DNA of 64,000 nt, taken from NCBI RefSeq assembly GCF_000724625.1, contig NZ_CP007139.1, positions 2,232,001 through 2,296,000 of the forward strand, given 5' to 3'. How positions within the stretch are numbered: the stretch's first letter is position 1; every line of letters begins with the position of its first letter. The notes under the pieces were generated by a model that saw nothing but the letters and a program-made list of their open reading frames with translations, was not told the origin of the DNA and searched no databases. Below, piece by piece: positions 24,626 to 33,543 of the stretch. Made by a program: the position numbers and the translations under genes. Source of the stretch: Fimbriimonas ginsengisoli Gsoil 348 (lineage in GTDB: Bacteria; Armatimonadota; Fimbriimonadia; Fimbriimonadales; Fimbriimonadaceae).

Positions 24626-26218
24626 GTGACTACTGCCGTTGCCATGCTTTGCTTGGGGCTTGCGCCCGTTTCCGCGATCCAGGAGGGGTGGCCTCAGAGT
24701 CGGGCGGTGCGGACGGACTATCGGGAGACGTCGACGTATCGGGACGTGATCGATTTCATCGAGGCGCTGCAGCGGAAGGGGGCGCCGATCTCGGTGGAGT
24801 ACTTCGGGCTGAGCAAGGAGGCGAGGCGGATGCCGCTCGTCATCGCGGCACGGCCGATGGTGGCGTCTCCGGCGGAGGCTCGGCGGACGGGGAAGCCGAT
24901 TATCTACGTTCAAGCGAATATCCACGCCGGCGAAGTGGAGGGGAAGGAGGCGGCGATGGCAATTCTCTCCCGCGTTTGCCAGGAACCTCATGGCCTCCTC
25001 GACAAGGTGATCTTGCTCGTCGATCCGATCTACAACATCGACGGTAACGAGAAGTTCGGCCCCCAAGCAAGGAATCGACCCGAGCAGAACGGTCCGGAAC
25101 TGGTCGGAGTGCGCGCGAGCGGTGAGGGATTCGATCTTAACCGGGACGGAATGAAGGCGGAGTCGCTGGAGTTCCGGGCGGTGCTGGAGCGGATCTGGAA
25201 CCGATGGGACCCGGACGTGATGATGGACCTCCACACCACCGACGGAACCCGGCACGGGTACGACCTCACCTACTCGCCGCCGCTGAACCCAAACACCCCA
25301 CCAGCCATCCTCAAATTCAGCCGGGACGAGATGCTGCCCGCCATCCGCCGGCAGATGCGCCAGCAATATAACCTCCCGCTGTTCGACTACGGCGACGCCA
25401 CCACTCGCGACAAGAAGCCGGCGTGGACGACCTTTGGGGAGGGCGGACGGTACATGACCAACTACGCGGGGATTCGGAACCGGATCGGAATCCTCTCGGA
25501 AGCGGCCACCTACATTCCGTTCAGGGAGCGGGTGGTGGCCACCGACCGGTTTGTCACCGCCGTTCTAGATTACGTGGAGAAGAATTCGCGGCGCGTGGTC
25601 GAGCTGACGCGGGGAGCGGACGCCGAGGTGTCGGCCTTCGAGACGACTCAGCCGGAACTCGGCGTTCGCTTCGAGATGGCTTCGCGAGGGGAGGAGGAGA
25701 CGCTGCTCGAGCCGCCTCCCGCCGCGGGCAAGCGCCGACCCGAGACCGGGCGGCCGGCGAGCCTGATCAAGGTGAAGATGCCGATTTATGACCGCTTTGC
25801 CGCCACTCGTAAGTCGAAGGTTCCGGCGGCGTACCTGATTCCGGAAACGGAAACGAAGATCGTGGAGCTGCTTCGCCGCCAAGGGGTGGTCGTGGAACGG
25901 TTTGTCGCGCCGGCTACGGTCGACGGTCAGCGGTTTACCGTGCGGGAAGCGAAGATCGCCTCCCAGCCATTTCAGGGGCACCGCCTCATCGAGATTAACG
26001 GCGCTTTCGCTCCCGAGCAGGCGACGGTTCGTCCGGGTGCGTTCTTGGTGCGAATGGACCAGCCGCTCGGAGTATTAATCTTCAACCTGCTGGAACCGGA
26101 GAGCGTCGACGGGGTTGTCGCTTGGGGATTCCTTAGCCGCGATCCGCGAGTCGGGGACAGCTATCCGGTCTTAAAGGCGTTTCGGCCGGTCAATGCGGTC
26201 ACGGAGCGGTTGCCGTAA
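24626..26218 (+). CDS. M14-family zinc carboxypeptidase-like protein
   Basis: 530-aa exported peptidase. The GTG at 24626 gives a short signal sequence (AVAMLCLGLAPVSA/IQ). The M14 zinc site is visible: HAGEVEGKE (His and Glu ligands, about residues 92-95) and LHTTDG (third His, about 200). The substrate-side motifs NIDGNEKFG and GFDLNRDGMKAES fit the family, and the late Glu in GILSEAATYIPF is the likely catalytic residue. The C-terminal third is a beta-rich domain of unknown role. In this group the enzyme may be an aminoacyl or polyglutamate hydrolase rather than a true carboxypeptidase. Confidence 0.83.
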   Translation: MTTAVAMLCLGLAPVSAIQEGWPQSRAVRTDYRETSTYRDVIDFIEALQRKGAPISVEYFGLSKEARRMPLVIAARPMVASPAEARRTGKPIIYVQANIHAGEVEGKEAAMAILSRVCQEPHGLLDKVILLVDPIYNIDGNEKFGPQARNRPEQNGPELVGVRASGEGFDLNRDGMKAESLEFRAVLERIWNRWDPDVMMDLHTTDGTRHGYDLTYSPPLNPNTPPAILKFSRDEMLPAIRRQMRQQYNLPLFDYGDATTRDKKPAWTTFGEGGRYMTNYAGIRNRIGILSEAATYIPFRERVVATDRFVTAVLDYVEKNSRRVVELTRGADAEVSAFETTQPELGVRFEMASRGEEETLLEPPPAAGKRRPETGRPASLIKVKMPIYDRFAATRKSKVPAAYLIPETETKIVELLRRQGVVVERFVAPATVDGQRFTVREAKIASQPFQGHRLIEINGAFAPEQATVRPGAFLVRMDQPLGVLIFNLLEPESVDGVVAWGFLSRDPRVGDSYPVLKAFRPVNAVTERLP

Positions 26219-26224
26219 ACAAGG

Positions 26225-26249
26225 ACGCCTGCCTCTGGGAGGCAGGCGT
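26225..26249. terminator. Hairpin after the M14 gene
   Basis: ACGCCTGCCTC / GAGGCAGGCGT with a TGG loop, 6 nt after the stop. There is no strong T-run, so terminator activity is only likely. It could also serve erpA coming from the other side. Confidence 0.5.
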
Positions 26250-26301
26250 TAAACCCTAGTGCCGAACGTTTTCAGGGGCGGGCCGCCCGTGCCGCGTTGT
26301 A

Positions 26302-26679
26302 TTAACGGCTGCTGCAAGAACCGCAGCCGCCGCCGCTGGCAGCGCCGCTGCCGTCGGTTTTGAAGCTGGAACCGCATCCGCAGCTCGAGGTTGCGTTGGG
26401 GTTCTCAACTTTGAAGCCGCCGCCCAGCACGTCGTCGACGTAGTCGACCGATGCGCCGTCCATGTAGTTCAAGCTGATCGGATCGACGTAAACCTTGATG
26501 CCGGACTGCTCGAAAATCTTGTCTTCGGCTTCGGGATCGTTGTCGTCCAGCGCCATGCCGTACTGCAGGCCAGAGCAGCCGCCGCCGGCGACCCACACTC
26601 GGAGCGCTGCGTTCTGCTTCTCTTGGCCGTTGATCAAATCTCGCAGCTCGGTCGCTGCCCGTTCCGTCAGGGTGATCAT
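26302..26679 (-). CDS. erpA: A-type iron-sulfur carrier (ErpA/IscA/HesB) with Cys-rich tail
   Basis: 125-aa carrier for [Fe-S] cluster delivery. The three canonical cysteines are in VAGGGCSGLQYG and SSCGCGSSF. Other family features are ITLTERAATELRDLI at the start and the KVYVDPISLNYMDGASVDYVDD stretch. Most homologues end just after CGCGSSF; this one continues with KTDGSGAASGGGCGSCSSR, adding a second CxxC pair. Divergent from the GH63-like gene; the 159-bp spacer holds a 12-bp palindrome at 26748. The symbol is a best guess between erpA and iscA. Confidence 0.88.
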   Translation of the reverse strand: MITLTERAATELRDLINGQEKQNAALRVWVAGGGCSGLQYGMALDDNDPEAEDKIFEQSGIKVYVDPISLNYMDGASVDYVDDVLGGGFKVENPNATSSCGCGSSFKTDGSGAASGGGCGSCSSR

Positions 26680-26747
26680 CTTTCTTTTTGCCTCTCTAAG
26701 AGACCTTCGCTTTCTTATACGTCATAACGGCGTCGAACGGTCGAAAG

Positions 26748-26759
26748 TTCGATATCGAA
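26748..26759. promoter_or_regulatory. Palindrome TTCGATATCGAA in divergent promoter
   Basis: A perfect 12-bp palindrome between erpA (minus) and the GH63-like gene (plus), next to a TATAAA box at about 26764. It could be an operator; no regulator is identified. Confidence 0.3.
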
Positions 26760-26838
26760 AGGTCTATAAATCTGTTGTACCCGGTCACATGCCGGCCAAA
26801 CGACCTGGGGCGAGGCGGTTAGGGCTAAGCTACCGGCA

Positions 26839-29151
26839 ATGCCACTCTGTTCCATCATCGCCGCGGTTTTGCTTTCAGGCTACGTCAAGCCGGCCCCTCG
26901 GGTTCGAATCGGCAACTTCCTGCTCGCCGCTCCGGTCGGGATCGCTTTCGTTAGAAACGACGCGGAAGGGTTCGTGATCGACACGGGCGCGGCGTACGTG
27001 GCCGGGACCGCGGCGCCCGACGACTCGTACCACCGGCAGAGATTTCGCCTGGGAAACGCGAAGATCGACTTTGAGTGGATGCGCAGTGGCGACGGTGCAT
27101 TTGGCCGATTTACCTCTGACGCGGCGATCGATATTCCGCTACGTCTCAGCTCGGGCTGGCCAGATTTCACGAGCAACTTCACGCCGGTCGACGAGGGTGT
27201 GGACGGAGCCACGGGTGGGCGAACCGTGTGGTCTCTGCGGACGTCGCCGGCTCCGATCAGAAACTCGGGGACCGAAGTCGTTCTTCGAGTGACGCCGGGG
27301 GCTCCCGCCACCTTCACTGCCGGGTTCATCGGGCGATCGCCCTTGAAAACGGATCTGGCTTCGCAAGCCGCCCGGTACGCGGCGACGCGTCCGTCGGCGG
27401 GCGGGGATTGGGGCGACTTCGTGGGCGCGATCGCCGATAACTTGAATAACAGCCGCACGTACAGCGCAGACAACGGACGCCTGGCCTATTCGGTCAGTCG
27501 CCGCTGGGCTGGCGGCAATCCGAACAACGGGCCTTACTTCTGTTGGGATAGCTTCTTCAACGCGGCGCTCGGATGCCTAGATGACCCGGTGATGGCGCGC
27601 GACACCGTGCGCGCGATCTTGAATTGGCAGACTCCGGAAGGGCTTGTGCCGAATTTTGGCCACTGGACTTTTGCCGACAAACGAAGCAGCGACGACCGAT
27701 CTCAGCCGCCCGTGGGCGCGCTTTGCGTCTGGAAAATTCAGCAGCGTTTCCCCGATATGGCATTCCTTCGCGAGGTCTATCCGCGCTTGGTGCGGTGGCA
27801 CGAGTGGTGGCGAGAGGCGCGGGACGGCAATAAGAACGGGCTGCTGGAGTGGGGCAGCTCGACGGGAGGATGGCAAGAGGCGCAGTGGGAAACCGGTTGG
27901 GACGACAACCTCCACTTCGCCGGAACGCGGATGATGGGAACGTCGATGAACGCGGACGCGGTTGATTTGAGCTCGATGTGGTCGATGGATGCCCAGTATC
28001 TCGCGCTACTAGCAACTTCGCTTGGCCGAAAATCGGATGCCGAACAGTTTCGAAAAGAACAGTTGGAGATGAATGCGAACATCAACGCGCATCTCTGGAA
28101 TCCGCGGCTCGGCCTTTACTGCAGCCGGCTCTGGCACCCGGAGCGGCCCGTGCCCGTTTCTCTGGGTCCGTTTACCGCATCGTTCTTTTCGGACGAGGCA
28201 CTGGGGAAAGAGGCTGCCCGTCGCACCGATCGGGTGGTCGACTTCGACTGGAACGGCAAGCCGCCCATGTCTGGCGTCGATGGGAGCCACTGGAGCGCCC
28301 GATGGAGCGGAAATTTTATAGCGCCGAAGGCGGGCCGGTATCGGTTCTCGGTCACTTCCGACGACGGGGTGCGACTCCTTCTGGGATGGCGAAAGATTCT
28401 CGAGGATTGGACGGTCCATGCGCCAAGTCAACGTGAAGCCGAGGTGTCCCTAAAAGCAGGGGAGGCGAAGCCGATTGTTATCGAGTACTACCAGCACGAC
28501 GGCGGGTCTTCTCTTCGCCTCAGCGCCGCACGAATCGAGGCGGGTCGACCGGAAGACGCGTTCCTGACGCGAGTGACGCCGATGAACTTCTATCCGCTGA
28601 TCGCGGGCGTGCCGAATGCCGAGCGGGGCCAGCAGGTGATGGCGAAGCTGACGGATCCGAAGCGATTCTGGGGGAAGTGGGCCATTCCGACCCTTTCCTA
28701 CGACGACCTGAATTACCACGAGCAGCAGTATTGGCGAGGGGACGTGTGGGGGCCGGTGAACTACCTACTGATGCAGGGTATCCAGCGGTACGCGAGCCCC
28801 GCGCAGCGGGCGGAGCTCGGTCGGAGGAGCGTCAGCCTGTTCATGGGACCGTGGACGAGGTCGGGTATTTGCAGCGAGAACTATCTCAGCACCACGGGGG
28901 AGCCGGGCGGGGATCCTCATTACACATGGGGGGCGCTGCTGGATCTGGTCGGGATCGAGAGCATCGTGGATGTGACGCCGGACGGCTACATCGCTTTGAA
29001 CGGCGCGGGCTCGATCACCGTTCACCTAAAGCGAATTCCGATCCAAGGCAAACGGTACGACATCAACACTCGGCCGGGATATGCCGAGCTTAGGTTGGGT
29101 GGGAGGATCGTTCTGATCGCACGTCACGATGTCGCGCGCATGAAACTGTAG
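26839..29151 (+). CDS. GH63-like (alpha/alpha)6 glycosidase with inserted PA14 domain
   Basis: 770-aa glycosidase of the GH63/mannosylglycerate hydrolase type. N-terminal beta domain to about 180; then the helical barrel with FCWDSFFNAALGCLDDP, NWQTPEGLVPNF and GWDDNLHF, resuming late with YHEQQYWRGDVWGPVNYLLMQG. Between about 470 and 575 lies a PA14-like domain (WSARWSGNFIAPKAGRYRFSVTSDDGVRLLLG, then PIVIEYYQHDGGSSLRLS), so the sugar-binding module interrupts the catalytic barrel. The start MPLCSIIAAVLLSGYVKPAP suggests a signal peptide or lipoprotein-like export. The TAG stop lies in the GTAG foot of a REP. Substrate unknown. Confidence 0.75.
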   Translation: MPLCSIIAAVLLSGYVKPAPRVRIGNFLLAAPVGIAFVRNDAEGFVIDTGAAYVAGTAAPDDSYHRQRFRLGNAKIDFEWMRSGDGAFGRFTSDAAIDIPLRLSSGWPDFTSNFTPVDEGVDGATGGRTVWSLRTSPAPIRNSGTEVVLRVTPGAPATFTAGFIGRSPLKTDLASQAARYAATRPSAGGDWGDFVGAIADNLNNSRTYSADNGRLAYSVSRRWAGGNPNNGPYFCWDSFFNAALGCLDDPVMARDTVRAILNWQTPEGLVPNFGHWTFADKRSSDDRSQPPVGALCVWKIQQRFPDMAFLREVYPRLVRWHEWWREARDGNKNGLLEWGSSTGGWQEAQWETGWDDNLHFAGTRMMGTSMNADAVDLSSMWSMDAQYLALLATSLGRKSDAEQFRKEQLEMNANINAHLWNPRLGLYCSRLWHPERPVPVSLGPFTASFFSDEALGKEAARRTDRVVDFDWNGKPPMSGVDGSHWSARWSGNFIAPKAGRYRFSVTSDDGVRLLLGWRKILEDWTVHAPSQREAEVSLKAGEAKPIVIEYYQHDGGSSLRLSAARIEAGRPEDAFLTRVTPMNFYPLIAGVPNAERGQQVMAKLTDPKRFWGKWAIPTLSYDDLNYHEQQYWRGDVWGPVNYLLMQGIQRYASPAQRAELGRRSVSLFMGPWTRSGICSENYLSTTGEPGGDPHYTWGALLDLVGIESIVDVTPDGYIALNGAGSITVHLKRIPIQGKRYDINTRPGYAELRLGGRIVLIARHDVARMKL

Positions 29152-29258
29152 CATCGGCTCCCAGCCGATGTACCCGAATGATCCCTGCCCGACGGCGCGT
29201 CGGGAGGGATCGCGAACCATTGGAGGGTTTTGCTCATCGGCTGGGAGCCGATGCTACG
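29148..29258. repeat. REP pair (REPIN-like), CATCGGC family
   Basis: A left copy GTAG + CATCGGC TCCCA GCCGATG and a right inverted copy CATCGGC TGGGA GCCGATG ending CTAC, about 60 bp apart. The TAG of the left foot is the stop codon of the upstream gene. Confidence 0.8.
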
Positions 29259-29334
29259 GTTGCTCAGACCCCTACCCGCCAACCGTATAGCTTATTGGAC
29301 TAAAGGTTGAACACACTCTTGACCGGAAGAACCA

Positions 29335-30315
29335 ATGGGCGAGCGTGATCACTCTCATGACGGACACGACCATCACCATGGCCTGATGCACGTTCATGGG
29401 AGCACGCATGGACCGAGGCTCGTGCTTTCACTTGTAGTCACCACGGCATTCGTGGCTGGCGAGGCGATCGCGGGATACGCGGCGCATAGCCTGGCTCTCT
29501 TGTCCGATGCGGGGCACAACGCCAGCGACGCGCTGGCGCTTGGGCTAGCCGCCTATGCGATCTGGATTTCAAAGCGGCCGGCAAATAGCAAGAAAACGTA
29601 TGGCTACCACCGTGCGAACATCCTTATCGCTCTATTCAATGCGGCTAGCCTCGTAGTCATCGGCGTGGTCATCCTAGTCGAGGCGTGGCGGTTGGTTCGT
29701 ACGCCAAAGCCCGCGGAAGGCACGCTGATGATTTGGGTGGCGGGAGTGTCGGTTCTCATGAACACCGTCATTGCTTGGCTCTTAAGCGGCGGGGCCAAAG
29801 AGAGCCTCAATATGCGGGCGGCATTTGTTCACATGGCGGGGGACGCTCTTTCGGCCGTGGCGGTGGTCGTTGCCGGCCTAGTCGTGAAACGGACCGGGTG
29901 GGTTTACGCGGATCCGCTGGTTTCGGCTCTGATCGCCGTCTTCATCCTCTATACCGCGTGGGGAATCGTGCGGGATGCGACGGACATCTTGCTCGAGAGC
30001 GCGCCGAAGGGGTTGGATTTCGACAAGATGGTAAGGGCGATGGGACGGGTGAAGGACGTGAAGTCGGTGCACGACGTCCACGCCTGGACCGTCTCCGACG
30101 GAATGAATTACCTCTCGTGCCACGTCGAGCTACCAGAGGGGACACCTATCGAAAAGTGTAGCGAGGTAGTCCGGGAGCTTAACGAGCTTCTCGCCCACGA
30201 ATTCGGAATCGCTCACGCGACCATCCAAACCGAATTGGCGGGCTCGTGCATTCACCAACACGAGGCGTCCGTGCTCTGCGACGAGAGCGTCGCCCGCCAC
30301 GAAGGGCATAAGTAG
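29335..30315 (+). CDS. czcD: Cation diffusion facilitator (zinc/cobalt exporter, CzcD type)
   Basis: 326-aa CDF transporter exporting divalent metal by proton antiport. It has a His-rich N-terminus (HSHDGHDHHHGLMHVHGSTHG), six transmembrane helices, and the metal motifs LLSDAGHNASDALALG (TM2) and AFVHMAGDALSAVAVV (TM5), followed by a cytoplasmic ferredoxin-like domain (MVRAMGRVKDVKSVHDVHAWTVSDGMNYLSCHVEL) and a further His/Cys-containing tail. The ATG at 29335 has a GGAAGA ribosome binding site. It ends with TAG inside the GTAG foot of a REP. Confidence 0.9.
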   Translation: MGERDHSHDGHDHHHGLMHVHGSTHGPRLVLSLVVTTAFVAGEAIAGYAAHSLALLSDAGHNASDALALGLAAYAIWISKRPANSKKTYGYHRANILIALFNAASLVVIGVVILVEAWRLVRTPKPAEGTLMIWVAGVSVLMNTVIAWLLSGGAKESLNMRAAFVHMAGDALSAVAVVVAGLVVKRTGWVYADPLVSALIAVFILYTAWGIVRDATDILLESAPKGLDFDKMVRAMGRVKDVKSVHDVHAWTVSDGMNYLSCHVELPEGTPIEKCSEVVRELNELLAHEFGIAHATIQTELAGSCIHQHEASVLCDESVARHEGHK

Positions 30316-30385
30316 CATCGGCTCCTAGCGGATGAACCGCGGCCTTTCATAGGTCTCGGTTCATCGGCTGGGAGCCGATGCAACG
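30312..30385. repeat. REP pair, CATCGGC family, after czcD
   Basis: A left copy GTAGCATCGGCTCC(T)AGC is partly degenerate, and the right copy is CATCGGC TGGGA GCCGATG. The TAG of the foot is the stop codon of czcD. The right end lies 5 nt from the stop of the convergent porin gene. Confidence 0.75.
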
Positions 30386-30389
30386 CTGA

Positions 30390-31514
30390 TCAGAATTTGA
30401 TCAGGTGGGCGAGGGTGAGGGTCGTTCGCTTGTTCTTCGCACCGGAGTCGGAGGCGAAGAGGTCGCGGTTGGAGTTGTCGGCGCGGAGTTCCAGGCGGAA
30501 CAGCGCGTTCGGGTTAACGGCGTACTCGACCATCGCGGTTAGCGATCCGAGCCGGGTGTTGCCGCCGGTGCGGAGGCCGTCCGGGTCGGAAACGGTGTCG
30601 TAGCGAAGGGCGACGCCGACCTTCGACGAGACCTGATCCCGTACGTAAGCGGCAATGCCGCGGAAGTTGCCGGAAGGATCGCCCGGATCTACAGCCTTCG
30701 AAGTGCCGTAGTCGGCATTGACGGCGAGCTTGATGTTCGGAGTGAGCTGGTGGGTTAGCACCAGATCTCCGAGGTGAACGGAGGTCTGTCCCGCGGGAGC
30801 TCCGAAGAACCCGTTGATGGTGGAAGCCCCCTCGACACCGCCGTAGTAGTTCAAGCTAACATTGGTTTTTGAACCTACGGTACCGGACAACGAAGCGCCG
30901 TAGCTCTTCGCGCCGTTGGAGTCTTCGACCTCGTTCCAGCCGTTGACCAGGTAGAGACCGCCGGTCACTCCCTTTCCAAGTGGGCTGGTTGCCCGGACGC
31001 CCATGTGGTAGATCGGCTGGCAAACAAAGAAGACGTTGGAGAGCGAGTACAGATCGTTACCAGGGGTAACGATTCCCTCCAGGCCGATCCAGGTCAGGAA
31101 CTTACCGATGTCGACGGTCGCGCCGGTTTTGGAAACGGCGTAGGTGACGTAAGCCTGCTGGATGTACTTGTAGGTGTCTTTGCCACCGGGCTCGGCCGCG
31201 TGAATGATGTCCTGATTCTTCCCCGCGGCGACGCTTAGAGTGAACCCGAAGGGACTCCCCTCTTTGGGAGCTTTCGAGATGTTGAACTGTAGCGCCGCCA
31301 ACGCGAACTGGTCATGCTTCACATCGAACTGACGCCAGGCCAGGTCGGTGCGGGAGCCCGGCTTGTTGAAGTCGAACTGGTAGTAGAGATCGGCGTGACC
31401 GCTGAAGGTCACGTCCTTGAATAGGTCATCCGCCGCTTGCGCGCTGATGATGCTGATCGACGAGAAAATTGCGAGCATCATTGGTCGCGCGAACGATATG
31501 CGGTTGTGTTTCAT
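30390..31514 (-). CDS. Outer-membrane beta-barrel porin (BBP2-like)
   Basis: 374-aa outer-membrane protein. The ATG at 31514 gives a signal peptide (FARPMMLAIFSSISIISAQA/ADD). The rest is a run of alternating amphipathic strands (FSGHADLYYQFDF, VTGGLYLVNGWNEVED, VSLNYYGGVEG, GVALRYDTVS) and ends in Phe (LAHLIKF), the usual outer-membrane insertion signal. It matches the putative OmpL-like beta-barrel porin-2 group by pattern. It is transcribed away from the amt-PII genes, and 436 bp separate it from amt; a role in nitrogen compound passage is only suggested by position. A TTG at 31532 is less likely as start. Confidence 0.75.
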   Translation of the reverse strand: MKHNRISFARPMMLAIFSSISIISAQAADDLFKDVTFSGHADLYYQFDFNKPGSRTDLAWRQFDVKHDQFALAALQFNISKAPKEGSPFGFTLSVAAGKNQDIIHAAEPGGKDTYKYIQQAYVTYAVSKTGATVDIGKFLTWIGLEGIVTPGNDLYSLSNVFFVCQPIYHMGVRATSPLGKGVTGGLYLVNGWNEVEDSNGAKSYGASLSGTVGSKTNVSLNYYGGVEGASTINGFFGAPAGQTSVHLGDLVLTHQLTPNIKLAVNADYGTSKAVDPGDPSGNFRGIAAYVRDQVSSKVGVALRYDTVSDPDGLRTGGNTRLGSLTAMVEYAVNPNALFRLELRADNSNRDLFASDSGAKNKRTTLTLAHLIKF

Positions 31515-31950
31515 TTCAACTGCCCCACTCAAGGGGATGCGGGGGAGTGTAGGTTGCGGAGAGGTGAAAACGTGGTCACTAAAAGAGCGCTTTTAACCGC
31601 ATGAAATTGCACTTGGACTCGCGTTAAAGCTGTGTTATCGTGTTGGGCTTATCGTTCCGATTCGTAGGCACGGGGAGACCGGCTTAAACTTCTGCAAAAT
31701 TTAAGTTGGCAATTGGCGGGGTTTGCCTTACAATGCGTCATCCGCAACGGCGCGGCCTAAATCTTCACTCGACAGGAGGGATGCATGAAGGGTCATCGCC
31801 CCGCATCAATTGCGCCGTCTTCGCGGAGCGCCATTTCGGCCGCTACGCGCCCGTCCCATTGGTCTGCCACGTTTCTAAAATCTAAGGGAGGTCGACGCTG
31901 TTGACCGTTCTCTGCGCTCCCGGCTTGACTCATCGTCGAGGTGACCGGTG
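31515..31950 (+). promoter_or_regulatory. Divergent promoter and about 210-nt leader of the first amt
   Basis: A sigma70-type promoter is seen at 31706-31711 (TTGGCA) and 31729-31734 (TACAAT) with a 17-bp spacer, so transcription should start near 31741. The leader then holds two short frames (31785-31904 and 31901-31951), each with an upstream purine-rich ribosome binding site (AGGAGG, GGGAGG). No known nitrogen riboswitch fold was recognised by eye. No sigma54 site with GG-N10-GC spacing was found. Confidence 0.55.
31785..31904 (+). other. Possible leader peptide 1 upstream of amt (39 aa)
   Basis: An ATG 6 nt after AGGAGG opens a 39-codon frame (MKGHRPASIAPSSRSAISA..., ending KGGRRC). Its TGA overlaps the TTG start of the next short frame. 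The product is Ser- and Arg-rich, with no known family. Translation is unproven. Confidence 0.25.
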
Positions 31951-31951
31951 A
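31901..31951 (+). other. Possible leader peptide 2 upstream of amt (16 aa)
   Basis: A TTG start preceded by GGGAGG opens a 16-codon frame whose TGA overlaps the ATG of amt (TGATG). The arrangement suggests translational coupling, but may be chance. Confidence 0.2.
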
Positions 31952-33495
31952 TGTTTTACAGAACTCGCCGAAGCCTCCGCTATCTACGGACCGCCGTGCC
32001 GATTCGCACGGTAACTCCGGCCGAACGGATTAAACTCGGCGCCACCGTTTTAGGCGGCAAGTTCCTCGGCCTCGCCCTGCTGTTCTTGCTCCTCGCCGGC
32101 GGTTCGGCGCTCATTACGCCCGCTCACGCCGCCGAAACGTATACCGCCCACGAAACGACGATCTTCAACTCGATCAACACCGCGTGGACCTTGCTCGGCG
32201 CCTTCCTGGTGTTCGGCATGCAAGCGGGATTCGTCATGCTCGAGGCCGGCTTCGCCCGCCAGAAAGAGACGGTCAACGTTTTGATGGAGTGTATTTTCGA
32301 CACCTGTCTTTGCGGTTTCCTCTTCTGGGCATTCGGCTACGCCTTCATGTTCGCCGAAGGGAACGCGTTTATCGGAACCCAATGGTTCTTCCTAAACGGC
32401 GCGCCCGACACCTATCTCACGACCGGTATCCCGATTCTGGCCCACTGGATCTTCCAGTTCGCATTCGCCGACACCTGCTCGACGATCACATCGGGCGCGA
32501 TGATCGGCCGGACCAGCTTCCGCGGCGACATCCTTTACAGCATCGCGGTGACCGGCTTCATCTATCCGATTCTCGGCCACTGGTGCTGGGGCCCGGGCGG
32601 ACTGCTCGCCACGATGGGATCGAAGGATCACTTCCTCCCCTCGATCGGAACCGGCTTCCTCGACTTCGCCGGATCGACGGTCGTTCATACGATCGGCGGC
32701 GTGATCTCACTGGCCGGCGCCATCGCTCTAGGCCCTCGCGTGGGCAGGATTTTCGCCCGCGACGACAAGGCTCGCGGTGGTATGCCGCCTCCCCATAACC
32801 TCACGGTAGCGGCGGTCGGCGGCTTCCTGCTCTGGTTCGGCTGGTACGGATTTAACCCAGGCAGCACCCTTTCGGCGATGGATGCCCAGGGAATCGGCCG
32901 GGTCGCGGCAAACACCACGTTGGCGGCTTGCGCCGGCGGGATGGCGGCCATGCTGGTCGCGCTTTGGTTCGGACCGACGAAGGGCAAGTTCGACTTGGGC
33001 TTTACGGTGAACGGATTCCTGGGCGGACTCGTGGCAATCACCTGTCCCTGCTACTGGGTGAACCCGCTCGGGTCGATCCTCTTGGGACTCGTCGCGGGAG
33101 TCGTCGTATTCTTCGGCGTCAACTACATCGAGTGGCTACGGATCGACGACCCGGTTGGAGCGGTGACCGTTCACGGCTTCTGCGGAATCTGGGGAACGAT
33201 TTCCCTCGGCCTCTTCGCCTGCGGAAAATATGGCGTGACCGGGCCTACCGGGGCGGACGATTCGTCGCCGGTTAAGGGTCTCTTCTACGGCGGCGGCCCG
33301 ACGGTGTTGATCGCCCAAATCATCGGAAGCGCGGTGATCACGATCCTCACGTTCCTCATCGCCATTGTGATTATGAAGGCGCTCCGGGCATTGCCCCATC
33401 CTTGGAACCTCCGCGTGGAACCGGAGGGAGAAACCGGTCCCGGCGGACTGGACGTGTTCGAGCACGGCATCGAGGCGTACCCCGCCCAGGCTTAG
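31951..33495 (+). CDS. amt: Ammonium transporter (Amt), long N-terminus
   Basis: 514-aa Amt/Rh-family ammonium channel. Family features: AWTLLGAFLVFGMQAGFVMLEAG, IFQFAFADTCSTITSGAMIGR, FAGSTVVHTIGG and VGAVTVHGFCGIWGTISLG, the last two carrying the twin His of the pore; also PPPHNLTVAAVGGFLLWFGWYGFNPGS. The roughly 60 residues before the first conserved helix include a hydrophobic segment (GLALLFLLLAGGSALITPAHAAE) that looks like a signal peptide, with a basic stretch before it. The ATG at 31951 is directly preceded by a GTG at 31948, either of which could be used. It is followed after 48 nt by a PII gene, and together they form one amt-glnK unit. Confidence 0.92.
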   Translation: MFYRTRRSLRYLRTAVPIRTVTPAERIKLGATVLGGKFLGLALLFLLLAGGSALITPAHAAETYTAHETTIFNSINTAWTLLGAFLVFGMQAGFVMLEAGFARQKETVNVLMECIFDTCLCGFLFWAFGYAFMFAEGNAFIGTQWFFLNGAPDTYLTTGIPILAHWIFQFAFADTCSTITSGAMIGRTSFRGDILYSIAVTGFIYPILGHWCWGPGGLLATMGSKDHFLPSIGTGFLDFAGSTVVHTIGGVISLAGAIALGPRVGRIFARDDKARGGMPPPHNLTVAAVGGFLLWFGWYGFNPGSTLSAMDAQGIGRVAANTTLAACAGGMAAMLVALWFGPTKGKFDLGFTVNGFLGGLVAITCPCYWVNPLGSILLGLVAGVVVFFGVNYIEWLRIDDPVGAVTVHGFCGIWGTISLGLFACGKYGVTGPTGADDSSPVKGLFYGGGPTVLIAQIIGSAVITILTFLIAIVIMKALRALPHPWNLRVEPEGETGPGGLDVFEHGIEAYPAQA

Positions 33496-33543
33496 CTCCC
33501 CTTTCGCCGGGCCGCTCGGGCGGCCCGGCTTAACCCGAAGACC

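Noticed and set aside
31560-31950. Sigma54 promoter or known nitrogen riboswitch before amt
   Set aside because: No GG-N10-GC spacing was found, while a good sigma70 promoter was; no conserved glutamine or 2-oxoglutarate riboswitch core could be recognised by eye.
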